Shown: positions 21,120 through 31,715, counted from the stretch's first letter. The stretch: 64,000 nucleotides of DNA from Streptomyces sp. NBC_00250 (GCF_036192275.1 NZ_CP108088.1:2915501-2979500), one strand, 5' to 3'. A program made the numbers and translations. Notes: a model not told the origin generated them from the letters alone.

Positions 21120-22283
21120 TCAGCTGAGGCCCGCGGTCCTGGCCCGTTCCACGGCCGGGCCGATCGCGTCCGTGACCGCCGCGATGTCCTCCTTGGTGGA
21201 GGTGTGGCCGAGCGAGAAGCGCAGGGTGCCCCGGGCCAGGTCCGGATCGGTTCCGGTGGCGAGCAGGACGTGGCTCGGCTGGGCGATGCCTGCGGTGCAG
21301 GCGGAACCGGTGGAGCAGGCGATCCCGGCCGCGTCCAGGAGCAGGAGCAGGGAGTCGCCCTCGCAGCCGGGGAAGGTGAAGTGGGCGTTGGCGGGGAGCC
21401 GCTCGACGGGGTCGCCGCCGAGGATCACGTCGGGGACGAGGGCCCGGACGGCGGTCACGAGCTCGTCGCGCAGCGCGCCGATCTCGCGGGCGAACTCCTC
21501 GCGGCGTTCGGTGGCGAGCCGGGCCGCGACCGCGAAGGCGGCGACGGCCGGCACGTCGAGGGTGCCGGAGCGGACGTGCCGCTCCTGGCCGCCGCCGTGC
21601 AGCACGGGTACGGGGGTGTGCTCGCGGCCCAGGAGGAGCGCGCCGATGCCGTAGGGGCCGCCGATCTTGTGGCCGGAGACGGTCATCGCGGCGAGCCCGG
21701 ACGCGGCGAAGTCGACCTCGACCTGGCCGACGGCCTGGACGGCGTCGGCGTGCAGCGGCACGCCGAACTCCGCGGCCGCGTCCGCGAGTTCACGGACCGG
21801 CAGGACGGTGCCGATCTCGTTGTTGGCCCACATGACGGTGGCGAGGGCGACGGACTCGGGGTCGCGGGCGATCGCCTCGCGCAGGGCCTCGGGGTGCACC
21901 CTGCCGTACCGGTCCACCGGCAGGTACTCGACGTCCGCGCCCTCGTGGGTGGCGAGCCAGTCGACGGCGTCGAGCACGGCGTGGTGCTCCACCGGGCTGG
22001 ACAGGACGCGGGTGCGGCGGGGGTCGGCGTCGCGGCGGGCCCAGTAGAGGCCCTTCACGGCGAGGTTGTCGGCCTCGGTGCCGCCGGAGGTGAAGACGAC
22101 CTCGCTCGGCCGGGCGCCGAGGGCGGCGGCGAGCGTCTCGCGCCCCTCCTCGACGGTCCGCCGGGCCCGCCGTCCGGCGGCGTGCAGGGAGGAGGCGTTG
22201 CCCGTGACGGCGAGGTGGGCGGTCATCGCCTCGATCGCCTCGGGCAGCATGGGCGTGGTCGCGGCGTGGTCGAGGTAAGCCAT
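21120..22283 (-). CDS. Cysteine desulfurase (IscS/NifS type)
   Basis: The 387-residue PLP enzyme removes sulfur from cysteine for tRNA thiolation and Fe-S clusters. Motifs are [45 protein letters not shown], the PLP lysine in [10 protein letters not shown] (Lys206) and the active-site loop STGSACTAG with the persulfide Cys (Cys329). The ATG at 22283 is the only sensible start. Its proximity to mnmA supports a role in 2-thiouridine formation. Confidence 0.95.
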   Translation of the reverse strand: MAYLDHAATTPMLPEAIEAMTAHLAVTGNASSLHAAGRRARRTVEEGRETLAAALGARPSEVVFTSGGTEADNLAVKGLYWARRDADPRRTRVLSSPVEHHAVLDAVDWLATHEGADVEYLPVDRYGRVHPEALREAIARDPESVALATVMWANNEIGTVLPVRELADAAAEFGVPLHADAVQAVGQVEVDFAASGLAAMTVSGHKIGGPYGIGALLLGREHTPVPVLHGGGQERHVRSGTLDVPAVAAFAVAARLATERREEFAREIGALRDELVTAVRALVPDVILGGDPVERLPANAHFTFPGCEGDSLLLLLDAAGIACSTGSACTAGIAQPSHVLLATGTDPDLARGTLRFSLGHTSTKEDIAAVTDAIGPAVERARTAGLS

Positions 22284-22532
22284 GGTGGGTCGATTCTACG
22301 AGCCCACGACGGCGGTCCCGGCGGGTGGCCGGTTTACGCCGCCCGGCACACCGGGGGCCGGGCGCGGCGGCACGGGTCCCGGAGCACTCCGAGGAGCCGG
22401 TCTCCGGTCGGCCGCGCCGGGGGCCGGGCCGTGGTCGCACCCGGCGCGGGACCCGCGTACGAGGCCCGGACCGGGGCCCCACGAGACCCGGCGTACCAGG
22501 CCGGACCGGGCCCTTCGCGACCCGGTCCTTCT

Positions 22533-23390
22533 TCAGCTGCGCGGTGCGCGGGCCAGTTGGCGGGACTGGGCCACCAGGCGGTCGGCGCTGTCCCAGACCT
22601 CCGCGTCCTCCTCCAGGAAGCCGCCGGCGAGGTTGCGGGTGGTGATGGAGACCCGCAGCGGGCCGGGGGCCGGGCGGCAGCGGATGTGGGTGGTGAGCTC
22701 GACGGTCGGGGTCCAGCCCTTGAGGCCCAGCTCGAAGGAGGTCGGCGGCAGCGCGTCGACCGTCAGGAGCAGCGACAGCGCGTCGGGCTCACGGCCGTCC
22801 GCGAGGCCGAACCACGCCCTCATCTCGCCCTTCCCCGACGGCGCGCCGATCGCCCAGCCGACACAGGCCGGGTCGAGCCGGAGGTCGAGCCGGTCGGCGA
22901 TCGCCGAGGAGCCGGGGATCTGCGGCGTGGGGCCGTCCGAGGCGGAGAAGCAGTTCTCGATGGCGGCCATCGCCGGGGGCGTCGCGGTGGTGCGGACGTC
23001 GTCGGGGAGCGCGTCGAGGCTGCCGTACGAGGCGAGGACCCGGATCCGCTCGACCTCGGTGCCGTCCTCCGCGTACTGGAAGAGGGACGCCTGGCCGGTG
23101 GAGAGCGTCCGGCCGGTGCGTACGGTCTCGGTCCTGATCACCGCGGGGCCCGGCACGGACGGCGTGAGGTAGTGCGCCGAGATCGTGAACGGGTCGGAGT
23201 GCGGGAGGTGCTCGCCGAGGGCGCGGCCGAGCAGAGCGAGGAGGTAGCCGCCGTTGACCGCGTGGATGATCGTCCAGCCGGCGGAGAGGTCGGCGTCGTA
23301 GACACCGGGCTCGCGGAGGACGACGGCGGTGTCGCGGTCGAACTCGCTCTCGCGGGTCGTCGCGACGGGGATCTCGGTACTCGTGCTCAT
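22533..23390 (-). CDS. Thioesterase-family (double hot-dog, TesB-like) protein
   Basis: The 285-residue protein contains VVLREPGVYDADLSAGWTII, HAVNGGYLLALLGRALGEHL and SAHYLTPSVPGPAVIRTETV, which mark an N-terminal acyl-CoA thioesterase hot-dog, and a second hot-dog with WTPTVELTTHIRCRP. The HAVNGGY segment carries the helix-capping residues of actinobacterial acyl-CoA thioesterase-like proteins. It probably hydrolyses acyl-CoAs; the chain length is unknown. The ATG at 23390 starts MSTSTEIPV. The 249 bp upstream (22284-22532) are very GC-rich and show no gene. Confidence 0.85.
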   Translation of the reverse strand: MSTSTEIPVATTRESEFDRDTAVVLREPGVYDADLSAGWTIIHAVNGGYLLALLGRALGEHLPHSDPFTISAHYLTPSVPGPAVIRTETVRTGRTLSTGQASLFQYAEDGTEVERIRVLASYGSLDALPDDVRTTATPPAMAAIENCFSASDGPTPQIPGSSAIADRLDLRLDPACVGWAIGAPSGKGEMRAWFGLADGREPDALSLLLTVDALPPTSFELGLKGWTPTVELTTHIRCRPAPGPLRVSITTRNLAGGFLEEDAEVWDSADRLVAQSRQLARAPRS

Positions 23391-23414
23391 GGTTTCGACG
23401 GTACCCCAGGGTAG

Positions 23415-24092
23415 CTACTGAGCGGTAGCTTTTTCCGGTTCCTCGCGTGCGGAGGACCGCCGGTTCCAGGCGCGGGGCGCGCGCCAGTGGTAGCGCATCG
23501 CCAGCAGGCGGAGGACGAAGGCGGTGAGGACGGCGGCGCCGCTGGTCCACCCGTTGAGCATGTCGAAGCGGATGCAGAGGACGACCATCGCGGAGCCGAC
23601 GATCGCTGGGACGGCGTACAGGTCCCGGTCCCAGCGCAGCAGCGAAGGGACCTCGTTGGCGAGCACGTCCCGCAGGACACCGCCGCCGACGGCCGTCGCG
23701 AGCCCCAGCGCGGCGGAGGAGGTCAGCCCGAGGCCGTAGTCGTACGCCTTCGTCGTACCGGTCACACAGAAGAGGCCCAGGCCGGCGGCGTCGAAGACGT
23801 TCACGGCGGTCTGGGTGCGCTCGACCTGCGGGTGGAGGAAGAAGACGAGACCCGCGGCGATCAGGGGCATGAGGAAGTAGCCGAGATCGGAGAAGGCGGC
23901 GGGTGGTACGGCGCCGATGACCAGGTCGCGGAAGAGACCGCCCCCGAGGGCCGTGACCTCGGCGAGGACGGCGATGCCGAAGACGTCGAAGTTCTTGCGG
24001 ACGGCGAGGAGGGCGCCGGAGATGGCGAAGACGAAGATGCCGACGAGATCGAGGGCGTGTTGGACGGAGGGGGTGAACAGGTCGTGGAGCAC
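23415..24092 (-). CDS. TRIC-type cation channel / UPF0126 membrane protein
   Basis: The 225-residue protein has seven hydrophobic helices and the duplicated glycine motifs of the TRIC/UPF0126 family: LAEVTALGGGLFRDLVIGAVPP in the first half and LATAVGGGVLRDVLANEVPS in the second. Homologues form trimeric potassium-permeable channels. I chose the GTG at 24092 (VLHDLFTPSVQHALDLVGIF) because family members start just before the first helix; the ribosome site is weak. The neighbour to the left is the thioesterase gene, 24 bp away, so the two may be co-transcribed. Confidence 0.85.
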   Translation of the reverse strand: MLHDLFTPSVQHALDLVGIFVFAISGALLAVRKNFDVFGIAVLAEVTALGGGLFRDLVIGAVPPAAFSDLGYFLMPLIAAGLVFFLHPQVERTQTAVNVFDAAGLGLFCVTGTTKAYDYGLGLTSSAALGLATAVGGGVLRDVLANEVPSLLRWDRDLYAVPAIVGSAMVVLCIRFDMLNGWTSGAAVLTAFVLRLLAMRYHWRAPRAWNRRSSAREEPEKATAQ

Positions 24093-24191
24093 CGACCAAT
24101 TGTGCCGGTTGTTCCTGCGGGGGCTGCGGGGGCTCCCCGGTTCGGGGGCTCCGCCCCCGTGCCCCCGGGGTGGGTGCGGTGCGCCGGGGCA

Positions 24192-24224
24192 GGGGCGGGG
24201 TGGAGAACTCCCCCACCCCGCCCC
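24192..24224. repeat. GC-rich hairpin in the gap before the oligopeptide transporter
   Basis: A perfect 12-bp inverted repeat (24192-24203 with 24213-24224) with a 9-base loop lies in a G- and C-tract-rich gap (24093-24276). This is the kind of sequence seen at many Streptomyces gene ends. It is probably structural or a secondary terminator. Confidence 0.5.
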
Positions 24225-24276
24225 TCCCGAAACCCTGACGGGGCCGGGGGCTTCGCCCCGAACCCCCGCACGCACG

Positions 24277-24310
24277 GAGGCCCCTGGTGCCGTAGGGCAC
24301 CAGGGGCCTC
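24277..24310 (-). terminator. Terminator of the oligopeptide transporter operon
   Basis: A perfect 15-bp stem (24277-24291 with 24296-24310) closed by a GTAG loop lies 8 bp past the last transporter gene. Confidence 0.9.
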
Positions 24311-24317
24311 CCCTGTG

Positions 24318-25445
24318 TCACGCCTTAGAAGCGTCGTCCTCGGCCGTGGGCTCCGCCACGGGCTCGGACGTCGTGGCCGGGGCCTCCGCCTCGGCCGGCT
24401 CCGGGGCCTTCGTGATCTCCACCGACTCCCTCGCGCCCGGGATCGTCAGGGACTCCGCGTTCTCCGGGTGGTGGCAGGCCACTCGCTGGCCCGGACGGAG
24501 CTCCACGAGCGGGGGCTCCTGCGTCTTGCAGAGGTCCGTGGCCTTCCAGCAGCGGGTGTGGAAGCGGCAGCCGGGGGGCGGGGCGATCGGGGACGGGACG
24601 TCGCCGGTGAGGAGGATGCGGTCGCTCTTCGCGCCTCGGCGGCGGGGGTCCGGGATCGGGACCGCCGACATCAGGGCGCGGGTGTACGGGTGCATCGGGT
24701 TCTCGTAGAGGGACTTGCGGTCCGCGAGTTCCACGATCTTGCCGAGGTACATGACCGCGATGCGGTCCGACACGTGCCGGATGACCGACAGGTCGTGCGC
24801 GATGATCACGTACGTGAGGCCGAGCTCCTGCTGGAGGTCGTCCAGGAGGTTGACCACCTGGGCCTGGATGGAGACGTCCAGGGCCGAGACCGGCTCGTCC
24901 GCCACGACCAGCTTCGGCTTGAGCGCGAGCGCGCGGGCGATGCCGATGCGCTGGCGCTGGCCGCCGGAGAACTCGTGCGGGTAGCGGTTGTAGTGCTCCG
25001 GGTTCAGGCCGACCAGGCCGAGCAGGCGCTGGACCTCCTTCTTCACGCCGCCTTCGGGCTCCACGCCCTGGAGCTTGAAGGGGGCCGAGACGATCGTGCC
25101 GACCGTGTGGCGCGGGTTCAGCGAGCCGTACGGGTCCTGGAAGATCATCTGGATGTCCCGGCGGAGCGGACGCATGCCCGAGACGCCGAGGTGCGAGATG
25201 TCCGTGCCCTGGAACTCGACCGTGCCGTCGGTCGGTTCGAGGAGCCGGGTGATGAGCCGGCCCATCGTCGACTTGCCGCAGCCGGACTCGCCGACGACAC
25301 CGAGGGTCTCACCGGGCAGGACCTCGAAGTCGATCCCGTCGACCGCCTTGACCGCGCCGGTCTGGCGCTGGAGAAGGCCCTTCCTGATGGGGAAGTGCTT
25401 CTTCAGGCCGGTGACCTTGAGCAGAGGTTCCATGTTGTCGCTCAC
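24318..25445 (-). CDS. Oligopeptide ABC transporter ATP-binding protein (OppF/DppF type)
   Basis: The 375-residue ATPase energises peptide import. It has Walker [10 protein letters not shown], signature [14 protein letters not shown], Walker [14 protein letters not shown], switch His in VIIAHDLS, and the C-terminal oligopeptide domain with [20 protein letters not shown] that carries Cys residues of the Opp/Dpp Fe-S-type motif. A variable acidic tail ([15 protein letters not shown]) ends the protein. The GTG at 25445 overlaps the previous stop by four bases, so translation is coupled. It is the last gene of a five-gene operon. Confidence 0.93.
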   Translation of the reverse strand: MSDNMEPLLKVTGLKKHFPIRKGLLQRQTGAVKAVDGIDFEVLPGETLGVVGESGCGKSTMGRLITRLLEPTDGTVEFQGTDISHLGVSGMRPLRRDIQMIFQDPYGSLNPRHTVGTIVSAPFKLQGVEPEGGVKKEVQRLLGLVGLNPEHYNRYPHEFSGGQRQRIGIARALALKPKLVVADEPVSALDVSIQAQVVNLLDDLQQELGLTYVIIAHDLSVIRHVSDRIAVMYLGKIVELADRKSLYENPMHPYTRALMSAVPIPDPRRRGAKSDRILLTGDVPSPIAPPPGCRFHTRCWKATDLCKTQEPPLVELRPGQRVACHHPENAESLTIPGARESVEITKAPEPAEAEAPATTSEPVAEPTAEDDASKA

Positions 25446-26545
25446 AGTTTCGGCGCAATCTCTTCGGTCCAGATGCGGGTCCGCTCCTCCTGCGGCATGT
25501 GGCAGGCCGAGAAGTGGCGGTCCCCGGCCAGGGCCAGCTCCGGCCGCTGGGTGCGCGTGATGCCGCCCTTGGGGACGTCCGCGTACGGGCAGCGCGGGTT
25601 GAAGGCGCAGCCGCTCGGGATGTTGATGAGGCTGGGCGGGTTGCCCTTGACCGGGATGAGCCGCTCGGTCTGGTCGCGGTCGATCCTCGGCATCGAGCCG
25701 AGCAGGCCCCAGGTGTAGGGGTGCTGCGGCTCGTAGAAGACGGACTCGGCCGGTCCACGCTCGACGCAGCGCCCGCCGTACATGACGAGGATGTCGTCGG
25801 CGAGCTCGGCGACGACGCCGAGGTCGTGGGTGATGATGACGACCGCGGAGCCGAACTCCTTCTGGAGGTCCCGCATCAGGTCGAGGATCTGCGCCTGCAC
25901 GGTCACGTCGAGCGCGGTGGTCGGCTCGTCGGCGATGAGCAGCGCGGGGTTGTTGACGAGCGCCATGGCGATCATCGCGCGCTGGCGCATGCCGCCGGAG
26001 AACTCGTGCGGGTAGTTGTCGAACCGCTTGGCGGGCTCGGGGATGCCGACCCGGTCGAGGAGTTCGACGGCCCGCTTGCGCGCCGTCTTCTTGTCGACGT
26101 CGTTGTGGACGCGGTACGCCTCCACGATCTGGTTGCCGACCGAGTAGTACGGGTGCATCGCGGACAGCGGGTCCTGGAAGATCATCGCCATGTCGCGGCC
26201 GCGCATCCTGCGGACCTCGTCCGGGTCGGCCGTGAGCAGCTCGCGCCCGTCGAGCCAGATCTCGCCGGAGATGCGGGCCTTCTGCCGGCCGTACTGGCCG
26301 ACGGTGTGGAGGCCCATGATGCCGAGCGAGGTGACCGACTTGCCGGAGCCGGACTCGCCCACGATGCCGAGGGTCTTGCCCTTCTCCAGCTGGAAGCTGA
26401 GACCGTCGACCGACTTGACCAGACCGTCGTCGGTCGGGAAGTGGATCTTCAGGTCGCGCACGTCGAGGAAGGCGTCGGAGGGGGCGGACCCGGTGGCGAC
26501 GGGTTCTCCCACCGCCGCGCCGGTCTTCGTCAGCTTGTCCGTCAT
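25442..26545 (-). CDS. Oligopeptide ABC transporter ATP-binding protein (OppD/DppD type)
   Basis: The 367-residue ATPase pairs with the following OppF-type protein. It has Walker [10 protein letters not shown], signature [14 protein letters not shown], Walker [14 protein letters not shown] and the oligopeptide C-terminal motif [19 protein letters not shown]. The ATG at 26545 overlaps the permease stop by four bases (ATGA). It is cytoplasmic and membrane-associated through the permeases. Confidence 0.93.
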   Translation of the reverse strand: MTDKLTKTGAAVGEPVATGSAPSDAFLDVRDLKIHFPTDDGLVKSVDGLSFQLEKGKTLGIVGESGSGKSVTSLGIMGLHTVGQYGRQKARISGEIWLDGRELLTADPDEVRRMRGRDMAMIFQDPLSAMHPYYSVGNQIVEAYRVHNDVDKKTARKRAVELLDRVGIPEPAKRFDNYPHEFSGGMRQRAMIAMALVNNPALLIADEPTTALDVTVQAQILDLMRDLQKEFGSAVVIITHDLGVVAELADDILVMYGGRCVERGPAESVFYEPQHPYTWGLLGSMPRIDRDQTERLIPVKGNPPSLINIPSGCAFNPRCPYADVPKGGITRTQRPELALAGDRHFSACHMPQEERTRIWTEEIAPKL

Positions 26546-27540
26546 GCGAGCCTCACTCGGGGGTCGATCACGGCGTACAGCAGGTCCACGACGAGGTTGG
26601 CGATGACGACGCAGGCCGCGGTGATGAGGGTGACGGCCAGGATCAGCGGCAGGTCACGCTCGCTCACGCCCTTGATGGCGAGGCCGCCGAGGCCGTGGAG
26701 GCTGAACGCGGTCTCGGTCAGGATCGCGCCGCCGACGAGGGCGCCGAGGTCCATGCCGAAGATGGTCAGGATGGGGGTCATGGTGGAGCGCATGGCGTGC
26801 TTGCCGAGCACGACCGACTCCGGGAGGCCCTTGGCCCGTGCGGTGCGGATGTAGTCCTCGCCGAGGACCTCCAGCATGGTGGCGCGGGTGAGCCGCGCGT
26901 ACATCGCCGCGTACAGGAAGGCGAGGGTCACCCAGGGCAGCAGCAGACCGCCGAACCAGCCACCGAAGGACTCGGTGATCGGCACGTACGAGGCGTTGAG
27001 CCAGCCCAGTTGGGTGCGGAAGACCAGCATCGCCAGCATGGCGGTGAAGAAGATGGGCAGCGAGACACCGGCGAGCGCGGTGATCATGGCCGCGCGGTCG
27101 ATGATCGTGCCCCGCTTGAGCGCGGAGACGACTCCCGTGGAGACACCCAGGATCAGCCAGAGCACAGCGGCGCCGATGACCATGGAGAGGGTGACGGGGA
27201 AGGCGTCGACCAGCATCGACCAGACGTCCTGCTCGGTGCGGAACGAGTAGCCGAAGCAGGGCATCGCGCAGTGGATGGTGTCGCCACCACCGGTGTAGTC
27301 ACGGCCGACGAAGATGCCGGAGACGAAGTGCCAGAACTGCACCAGGATCGGGTCGTCCAGGCCGAGCTTCTGCCGGATGGCCTCGATGGAAGCCGGATCC
27401 GCCTGCTTGCCGACGAACATCGCGGCAGGGTCGCTGCCGGTCATCTTGGGGATGAGGAAGAAGATGCTGAGCGTCACCAGAGTGACGACGAGCAGCATCA
27501 CGACGACTGCGAAGAGTCGCCGGACTATGTATGCAAGCAT
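26542..27540 (-). CDS. Oligopeptide ABC transporter permease (OppB/DppB type)
   Basis: The 332-residue protein has six membrane helices. The N-terminus [20 protein letters not shown] is typical of OppB-type permeases. The extracytoplasmic loop contains two Cys ([12 protein letters not shown]), and the cytoplasmic EAA loop reads [20 protein letters not shown], the contact for the ATPases. It is followed with overlap by the OppD-type gene and preceded, after 114 bp, by the binding-protein gene. Confidence 0.93.
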   Translation of the reverse strand: MLAYIVRRLFAVVVMLLVVTLVTLSIFFLIPKMTGSDPAAMFVGKQADPASIEAIRQKLGLDDPILVQFWHFVSGIFVGRDYTGGGDTIHCAMPCFGYSFRTEQDVWSMLVDAFPVTLSMVIGAAVLWLILGVSTGVVSALKRGTIIDRAAMITALAGVSLPIFFTAMLAMLVFRTQLGWLNASYVPITESFGGWFGGLLLPWVTLAFLYAAMYARLTRATMLEVLGEDYIRTARAKGLPESVVLGKHAMRSTMTPILTIFGMDLGALVGGAILTETAFSLHGLGGLAIKGVSERDLPLILAVTLITAACVVIANLVVDLLYAVIDPRVRLA

Positions 27541-27654
27541 GCGGTCGGCCGGTCGGCGGCCGGGGATCCCGATCGGGTTCCCCGGCCGCCGCCCTCGGCC
27601 ATCACCTGCCCTTCGGACCTGGCGGCGGGTGTTGCGCCGGTGAAGCGGGTCGGA

Positions 27655-29424
27655 TTACTTGACGACGCCGAGCGACGCGTAGTCGTAGCGGCCGTTGTAG
27701 GCGTCCGCCGTGTAGACGTTGGTCAGCCGGGAGCTGCGCCAGATGATGTTCTTCTCGTGGGTGAAGGGCAGGTAGACCGCGGCCTCCGACACCTTCGTGT
27801 TGATCTGCTTGTAGAGCTCGCCGGCCTTGACCGGGTCGGTCTCCTTCAGCGCCTGGTCGAACAGGCCGTTGACGGCCTTGTCGTTCAGCTCCGAGAAGTT
27901 GTTGTTACCGCTCTGGAGGATGAAGCGGCCGTCGACCAGCGGCTGCAGGAAGCCCTGACCGGTCGGGAAGTCGGCGCCCCAGCCCATGATGATGATGCCG
28001 TAGCCCTTTTCCTTGACGACCTTCGGCGAACCGATGATGCCGGACGTCTGGGCGCCGTCGAACTGGTCGATCTGGGCGTCGATGCCGACGGCCTTCAGCG
28101 ACTGCTGGAGGGACTCGGCGGTCGCGATCTCGATCTTCTTGTTGTTGCGGACCGCGATGGTGGTCTTGAAGCCGTTCGGCTTACCGCAGTTCTTCAGTGC
28201 TTCCTTGGCCTTGGCGAGGTCCGGCGCGCCGCCGAGCTTGCCGTACGGGTCGGCCTTCGGGTCGGCACCCTTGATCGCCGGCGGGAGCATGTTGGAGGCG
28301 ATGTCGCCACCGGCCTGCGGGCCACCACGGGCGGTCTGCAGCGACTTGGAGTCGGCCGCGTAGATGATGGCCTTGCGGCACTCGATGTTGGGGATGACCG
28401 TCTGCGGGAAGACCGCGTAGCGGATGAAGCCCGTCTGCGGGTTGTCGACGTTGCCCTTGTGCTGCTGGAGCACCTTCTGGCGGGCGGAGGCGCCGACGCC
28501 CGTCGCGTTGATGTCGAGGTCGTACTCGCCCTCGACCAGACGGTTGTCCATGTCGTCGGCGTTCGTGGTGAACGTGACGCTGATCTTGTCCGGGAGCGCC
28601 TTGCGGACGGTGTCCGTCTTGGCGTCCCACTTGTCGTTACGGACAAGCTTCATGGACTTGTTCGGCGTGTACGACTCCCACTTGTACGGGCCGGAGGAGA
28701 ACACGTTCAGGCCGTACTTGGCCTTGGTGTCCTTGTCCTGGCGGACCGGGGAGGCGGCGGGCATGGCCAGCATCTGCAGGAAGTCACCGTTGGCGACCGG
28801 CAGCTTGAAGATGATGGTCTTGTCGTCCGGGGTCTCGATCGCCTTCAGGCCGAGCTTGTCCGCGGAGGTGTCCTTGTACGGACCCTTGTACTCGCCCTTG
28901 GGGTCGAGCGTCTGCTGGAGGTAGATCGGGCCGCCGGAGATGACGTCCTGGGCCCAGATGCGCTCGATGCCGTACTTGATGTCCTTCGAGGTGATCGGCT
29001 TGCCGTCCTGCCAGGTCACCCCGTCCTTCAGCGTGAAGGTGTAGGTCAGGCCGTCTTCGGAGACCTTGCCGGCGTCGGTGGCGAGGTCCGGGACCAGCTC
29101 GGTGGAGGCCGCGCCCGGCTCGCTCTTGAAGGTGACCAGCTGGCGCGTGTAGTAGCGCTGGAAGTCCCAGACGAAGCCGTAGTAGCCGCGCTGCGGGTCC
29201 CAGTTGTCGGCCTCCTGCGAGCCGATGAACTTCAGCTCGCCGCCCTTCTTGGTGGAGGCGTTGGCGACCTTGTTCACACCGGCGTTGAAGCCGGGCGCAC
29301 CGCCCTTGCCCTTGTCGCCGCTGCCGCCGTTGTCGCCGCCGCAGGCGGTGGTGACGACCATCGTGGCCGCCGCGAGCAGCGCGCCCGCGGCGATTCTGCG
29401 CCTCTGAGAGCTCATCAGAGTCAT
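27655..29424 (-). CDS. Oligopeptide-binding lipoprotein (SBP family 5)
   Basis: The 589-residue extracellular solute-binding protein captures peptides for the transporter. The signal peptide ends in a lipobox (VTTAC, Cys about residue 26), so it is lipid-anchored on the outer face of the membrane. A Gly/Lys-rich linker follows, then the SBP_bac_5 domain with LVPDLATDAGKVSEDGLTYT, FTLKDGVTWQDGKPITSKDI and PTGQGFLQPLVDGRFILQSG. The ATG at 29424 has GGAGG 11 bp upstream; a second in-frame ATG lies at 29415. It sits between the two permease genes, as in other actinobacterial opp operons. Confidence 0.93.
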   Translation of the reverse strand: MTLMSSQRRRIAAGALLAAATMVVTTACGGDNGGSGDKGKGGAPGFNAGVNKVANASTKKGGELKFIGSQEADNWDPQRGYYGFVWDFQRYYTRQLVTFKSEPGAASTELVPDLATDAGKVSEDGLTYTFTLKDGVTWQDGKPITSKDIKYGIERIWAQDVISGGPIYLQQTLDPKGEYKGPYKDTSADKLGLKAIETPDDKTIIFKLPVANGDFLQMLAMPAASPVRQDKDTKAKYGLNVFSSGPYKWESYTPNKSMKLVRNDKWDAKTDTVRKALPDKISVTFTTNADDMDNRLVEGEYDLDINATGVGASARQKVLQQHKGNVDNPQTGFIRYAVFPQTVIPNIECRKAIIYAADSKSLQTARGGPQAGGDIASNMLPPAIKGADPKADPYGKLGGAPDLAKAKEALKNCGKPNGFKTTIAVRNNKKIEIATAESLQQSLKAVGIDAQIDQFDGAQTSGIIGSPKVVKEKGYGIIIMGWGADFPTGQGFLQPLVDGRFILQSGNNNFSELNDKAVNGLFDQALKETDPVKAGELYKQINTKVSEAAVYLPFTHEKNIIWRSSRLTNVYTADAYNGRYDYASLGVVK

Positions 29425-29533
29425 GGGTCTCGCAACCTCCGGATAGTGGCGGCCGTAACGGCGGTCCGCCGATTGGGGATGAGCCTCCTGTCGACAGCGG
29501 CAGGGGCGGGTCTTGCGGGTCGTCGGCGAACGG

Positions 29534-30562
29534 TCAGCGGGAGCCCTTCGGGTCCAGCGCGTCACGCACGCCGTCGCCGAAGAGGTTGAACGCCAGAACG
29601 GTGATGAAGATCGCGAAGCCGGGGATCACCATGAACAGCGGGTCCGACTCGTAGGTGGTGATGGCCGTCGACAGCATCTGTCCCCAGGAAGCGGTGGGCG
29701 GCTTCACACCCGCGCCGAGGAAGCTGAGCGCCGCTTCGGTGAGGATGTTGGTGGGGATCATCAGGGTCGCGTAGACCGTGATCGGGGCGATCAGGTTGGG
29801 CAGCAGCTCCCGGCGCAGGATGTAGAGGCGGCCGGCGCCGAGGCTCTGGGCGGCCTCGACGTACTCGCGGTTGCGCAGGGAGAGGGTCTGGCCGCGGACG
29901 ATGCGGCCCACGTACGGCCAGCCGAAGAAGCCGATGACGATCACCAGGGCGGCGATGCGGACGCCCGAGCCGTCGAGGCCGAGGAGTTCGTTCGGCAGGA
30001 CGGAGACCAGGGCGATCGTGAAGAGCAGCTGCGGGAACGCGAGCATCACGTCCATGACCCGGCTGAGGGCCGCGTCGATCCAGCCGCCGAAGTAGCCGGC
30101 GATGATGCCGAGGATCGTGCCGAGGACGACGGCGAAGACCGCCGCGAGGAAGGCGACGAGCAGCGAGATCCGGGCGCCGTAGACGATGCGGCTGAAGACG
30201 TCGCGGCCGTTGACGGGCTCGACTCCGAAGAGGAAGTCCGAGCTCACACCGCCCCAGGAGCCGATCGGGGTACCGAAGAGCGGGTCGATCTGGTCCTCGT
30301 GGAACTCGTCCGGCGGGTGGCCCAGGAGGCCCACGATGACCGGCGCGAAGATCGCGACGAGGACGAGGAAGACGACGATGAAGGCGCCCGCGAGGGCCAG
30401 TTTGTCGCGCTTGAGGCGGGTCCAGGCGATCTGCCAGGGCGAGCGGCCCTCGATCGCCTTGCCGACGGTGCCGGTGGTGTCCGGGGTGCCGGGTGCGTCG
30501 GGCGCGCCATCGACGGTGTCGGTCGACTCGCCCGCACTCTTCTCGTGCAGTGGTGCCGTCAT
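29534..30562 (-). CDS. Oligopeptide ABC transporter permease (OppC/DppC type)
   Basis: The 342-residue protein carries a long Thr/Asp-rich cytoplasmic N-terminus, then SPWQIAWTRLKRDKLALAGA (the OppC N-terminal domain), six membrane helices and the EAA loop EYVEAAQSLGAGRLYILRRE. It forms the second half of the permease with the OppB-type protein. It is the first gene of the leftward transporter operon, so the promoter should lie in 30563-30868. Confidence 0.93.
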   Translation of the reverse strand: MTAPLHEKSAGESTDTVDGAPDAPGTPDTTGTVGKAIEGRSPWQIAWTRLKRDKLALAGAFIVVFLVLVAIFAPVIVGLLGHPPDEFHEDQIDPLFGTPIGSWGGVSSDFLFGVEPVNGRDVFSRIVYGARISLLVAFLAAVFAVVLGTILGIIAGYFGGWIDAALSRVMDVMLAFPQLLFTIALVSVLPNELLGLDGSGVRIAALVIVIGFFGWPYVGRIVRGQTLSLRNREYVEAAQSLGAGRLYILRRELLPNLIAPITVYATLMIPTNILTEAALSFLGAGVKPPTASWGQMLSTAITTYESDPLFMVIPGFAIFITVLAFNLFGDGVRDALDPKGSR

Positions 30563-30868
30563 CGTGGTGAGGACCCCTCTCGGCCGCCGGTAGCCGGCCC
30601 TTGCCCGCCGCGGGTAGCGGCTCGGTGGAACAACTGCTGGGCACCTGCTCGAAAGGAGCCGAACACCCGGTGTTCCGGGGAGTCTTCAATGCGCTTGTGA
30701 TCACCCGCCAGCCCTGACGAGGAATGTTTGCTCAAACGTGATGCGGTGCTGCGACTTCCGTTATCCGGACGCCTCGATCACGTGAGCGGACCATCTCGGG
30801 GCCTCTTCCCCCTTATCGGACATGTCCCTCAACCGGGCGTTCCAGGTGCTGAATTAGGGCGAACGAAA
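30563..30868. promoter_or_regulatory. Upstream region of the oligopeptide transporter operon
   Basis: This 306-bp stretch has no convincing coding frame. It should hold the operon promoter. A palindrome at 30727-30738 (GTTTG-CT-CAAAC) is the clearest symmetric site. It overlaps an 11-mer TCAAACGTGAT at 30734-30744 that also occurs at the MMPL promoter palindrome (2638-2648). Confidence 0.4.
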
Positions 30869-30894
30869 GCCTCCGGAGCGAACTCCGGAGGCTG
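30869..30894 (-). terminator. Terminator after the first SseB-like gene
   Basis: A perfect 11-bp stem (30869-30879 with 30884-30894) closed by CGAA lies 30 bp past the SseB-like stop. Confidence 0.8.
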
Positions 30895-30923
30895 GCGGGG
30901 CGGGACGCGAGAAGGGATGCGTC

Positions 30924-31715
30924 TCAGTATCCGGACGGTGCCGGCGGCGGGTACCCGTACCCGGGAACGGCCGCCGCACCGCGTCCGGCGTGTGCCTCGC
31001 GGTCGTAGAACGGGCGCCCGTTCGCCCGCAGCCAGAGGGCCACCGGGTCGTACGCGTCGGAGAGGGCGACCGTCGAGACGGGCAGTCCCTCGGGTACGGC
31101 TCCGATGGACTGGCGCATCATCGCCCGGACCGTGTCGACGGCCGCGGGCGAGGTGTCGTACAGATCGAGGCCGATGACGAGGTACGGGGAGCCGAGCGCG
31201 GGCTGCACCCAGCCGCGGCGCAGCGCCCGGACGGCCGGGGTGCGGTGCGCGTTCTGCGTGAGCAGGGCGTAGAACTGCGGGATCTCCAGGCTGGGCTCGG
31301 TGACCCGCAGCGGTCCCGCCGGCATCCGGTCGAGGCCGGTGGCGATCCGGCGCAGGTCGGCCCAGGGGATGCCGAGGCCGCCGCCGGGGGCGTGCGGATT
31401 GAGCCAGATGCCCCAGCGGTCGGGGTAGAGGGCGCGGGCGATCTCCCGGCCGGTGACGAGCTCGTGGGCGCGGTGCCAGCCGGAGGCGGCGAGTTCCTGG
31501 GCGGAGGTGACGCAGGGCGCGTAGCCGAAGCCGTCGACCTCCATGTTCCCGTACTGGGCGTCGGACGAGCCGGGCGAGCCGTGCCAGAGCAGCATCCAGA
31601 GCTCGCCGTCGGCGAGGGCGTGCAGCAGCTGCTCGTACGCGTCGTAGCGTCCGGGTGCCACCTGGCGCAGCATGTGCTCGACCTGTCCGGTCGCAGCGGT
31701 GCCTGACGCGCTCAC
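30924..31715 (-). CDS. SseB-family (enhanced serine sensitivity) protein with C-terminal SseB domain
   Basis: The 263-residue protein matches actinobacterial SseB-type proteins: LADGELWMLLWHGSPGSSDA, VTSAQELAASGWHRAHELVTG, WLNPHAPGGGLGIPWADLRR and a C-terminal half with YLVIGLDLYDTSPAAVDTVR. The family is named for a serine-sensitivity phenotype; its biochemistry is unknown. A Gly/Pro/Tyr tail (VPGYGYPPPAPSGY) ends the protein. The start is a GTG at 31715. A paralogue lies just upstream, and the glycine/serine genes (gcvT, glyA, sdaA) are 2-7 kb away, which makes a link to serine metabolism plausible but unproven. Confidence 0.75.
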   Translation of the reverse strand: MSASGTAATGQVEHMLRQVAPGRYDAYEQLLHALADGELWMLLWHGSPGSSDAQYGNMEVDGFGYAPCVTSAQELAASGWHRAHELVTGREIARALYPDRWGIWLNPHAPGGGLGIPWADLRRIATGLDRMPAGPLRVTEPSLEIPQFYALLTQNAHRTPAVRALRRGWVQPALGSPYLVIGLDLYDTSPAAVDTVRAMMRQSIGAVPEGLPVSTVALSDAYDPVALWLRANGRPFYDREAHAGRGAAAVPGYGYPPPAPSGY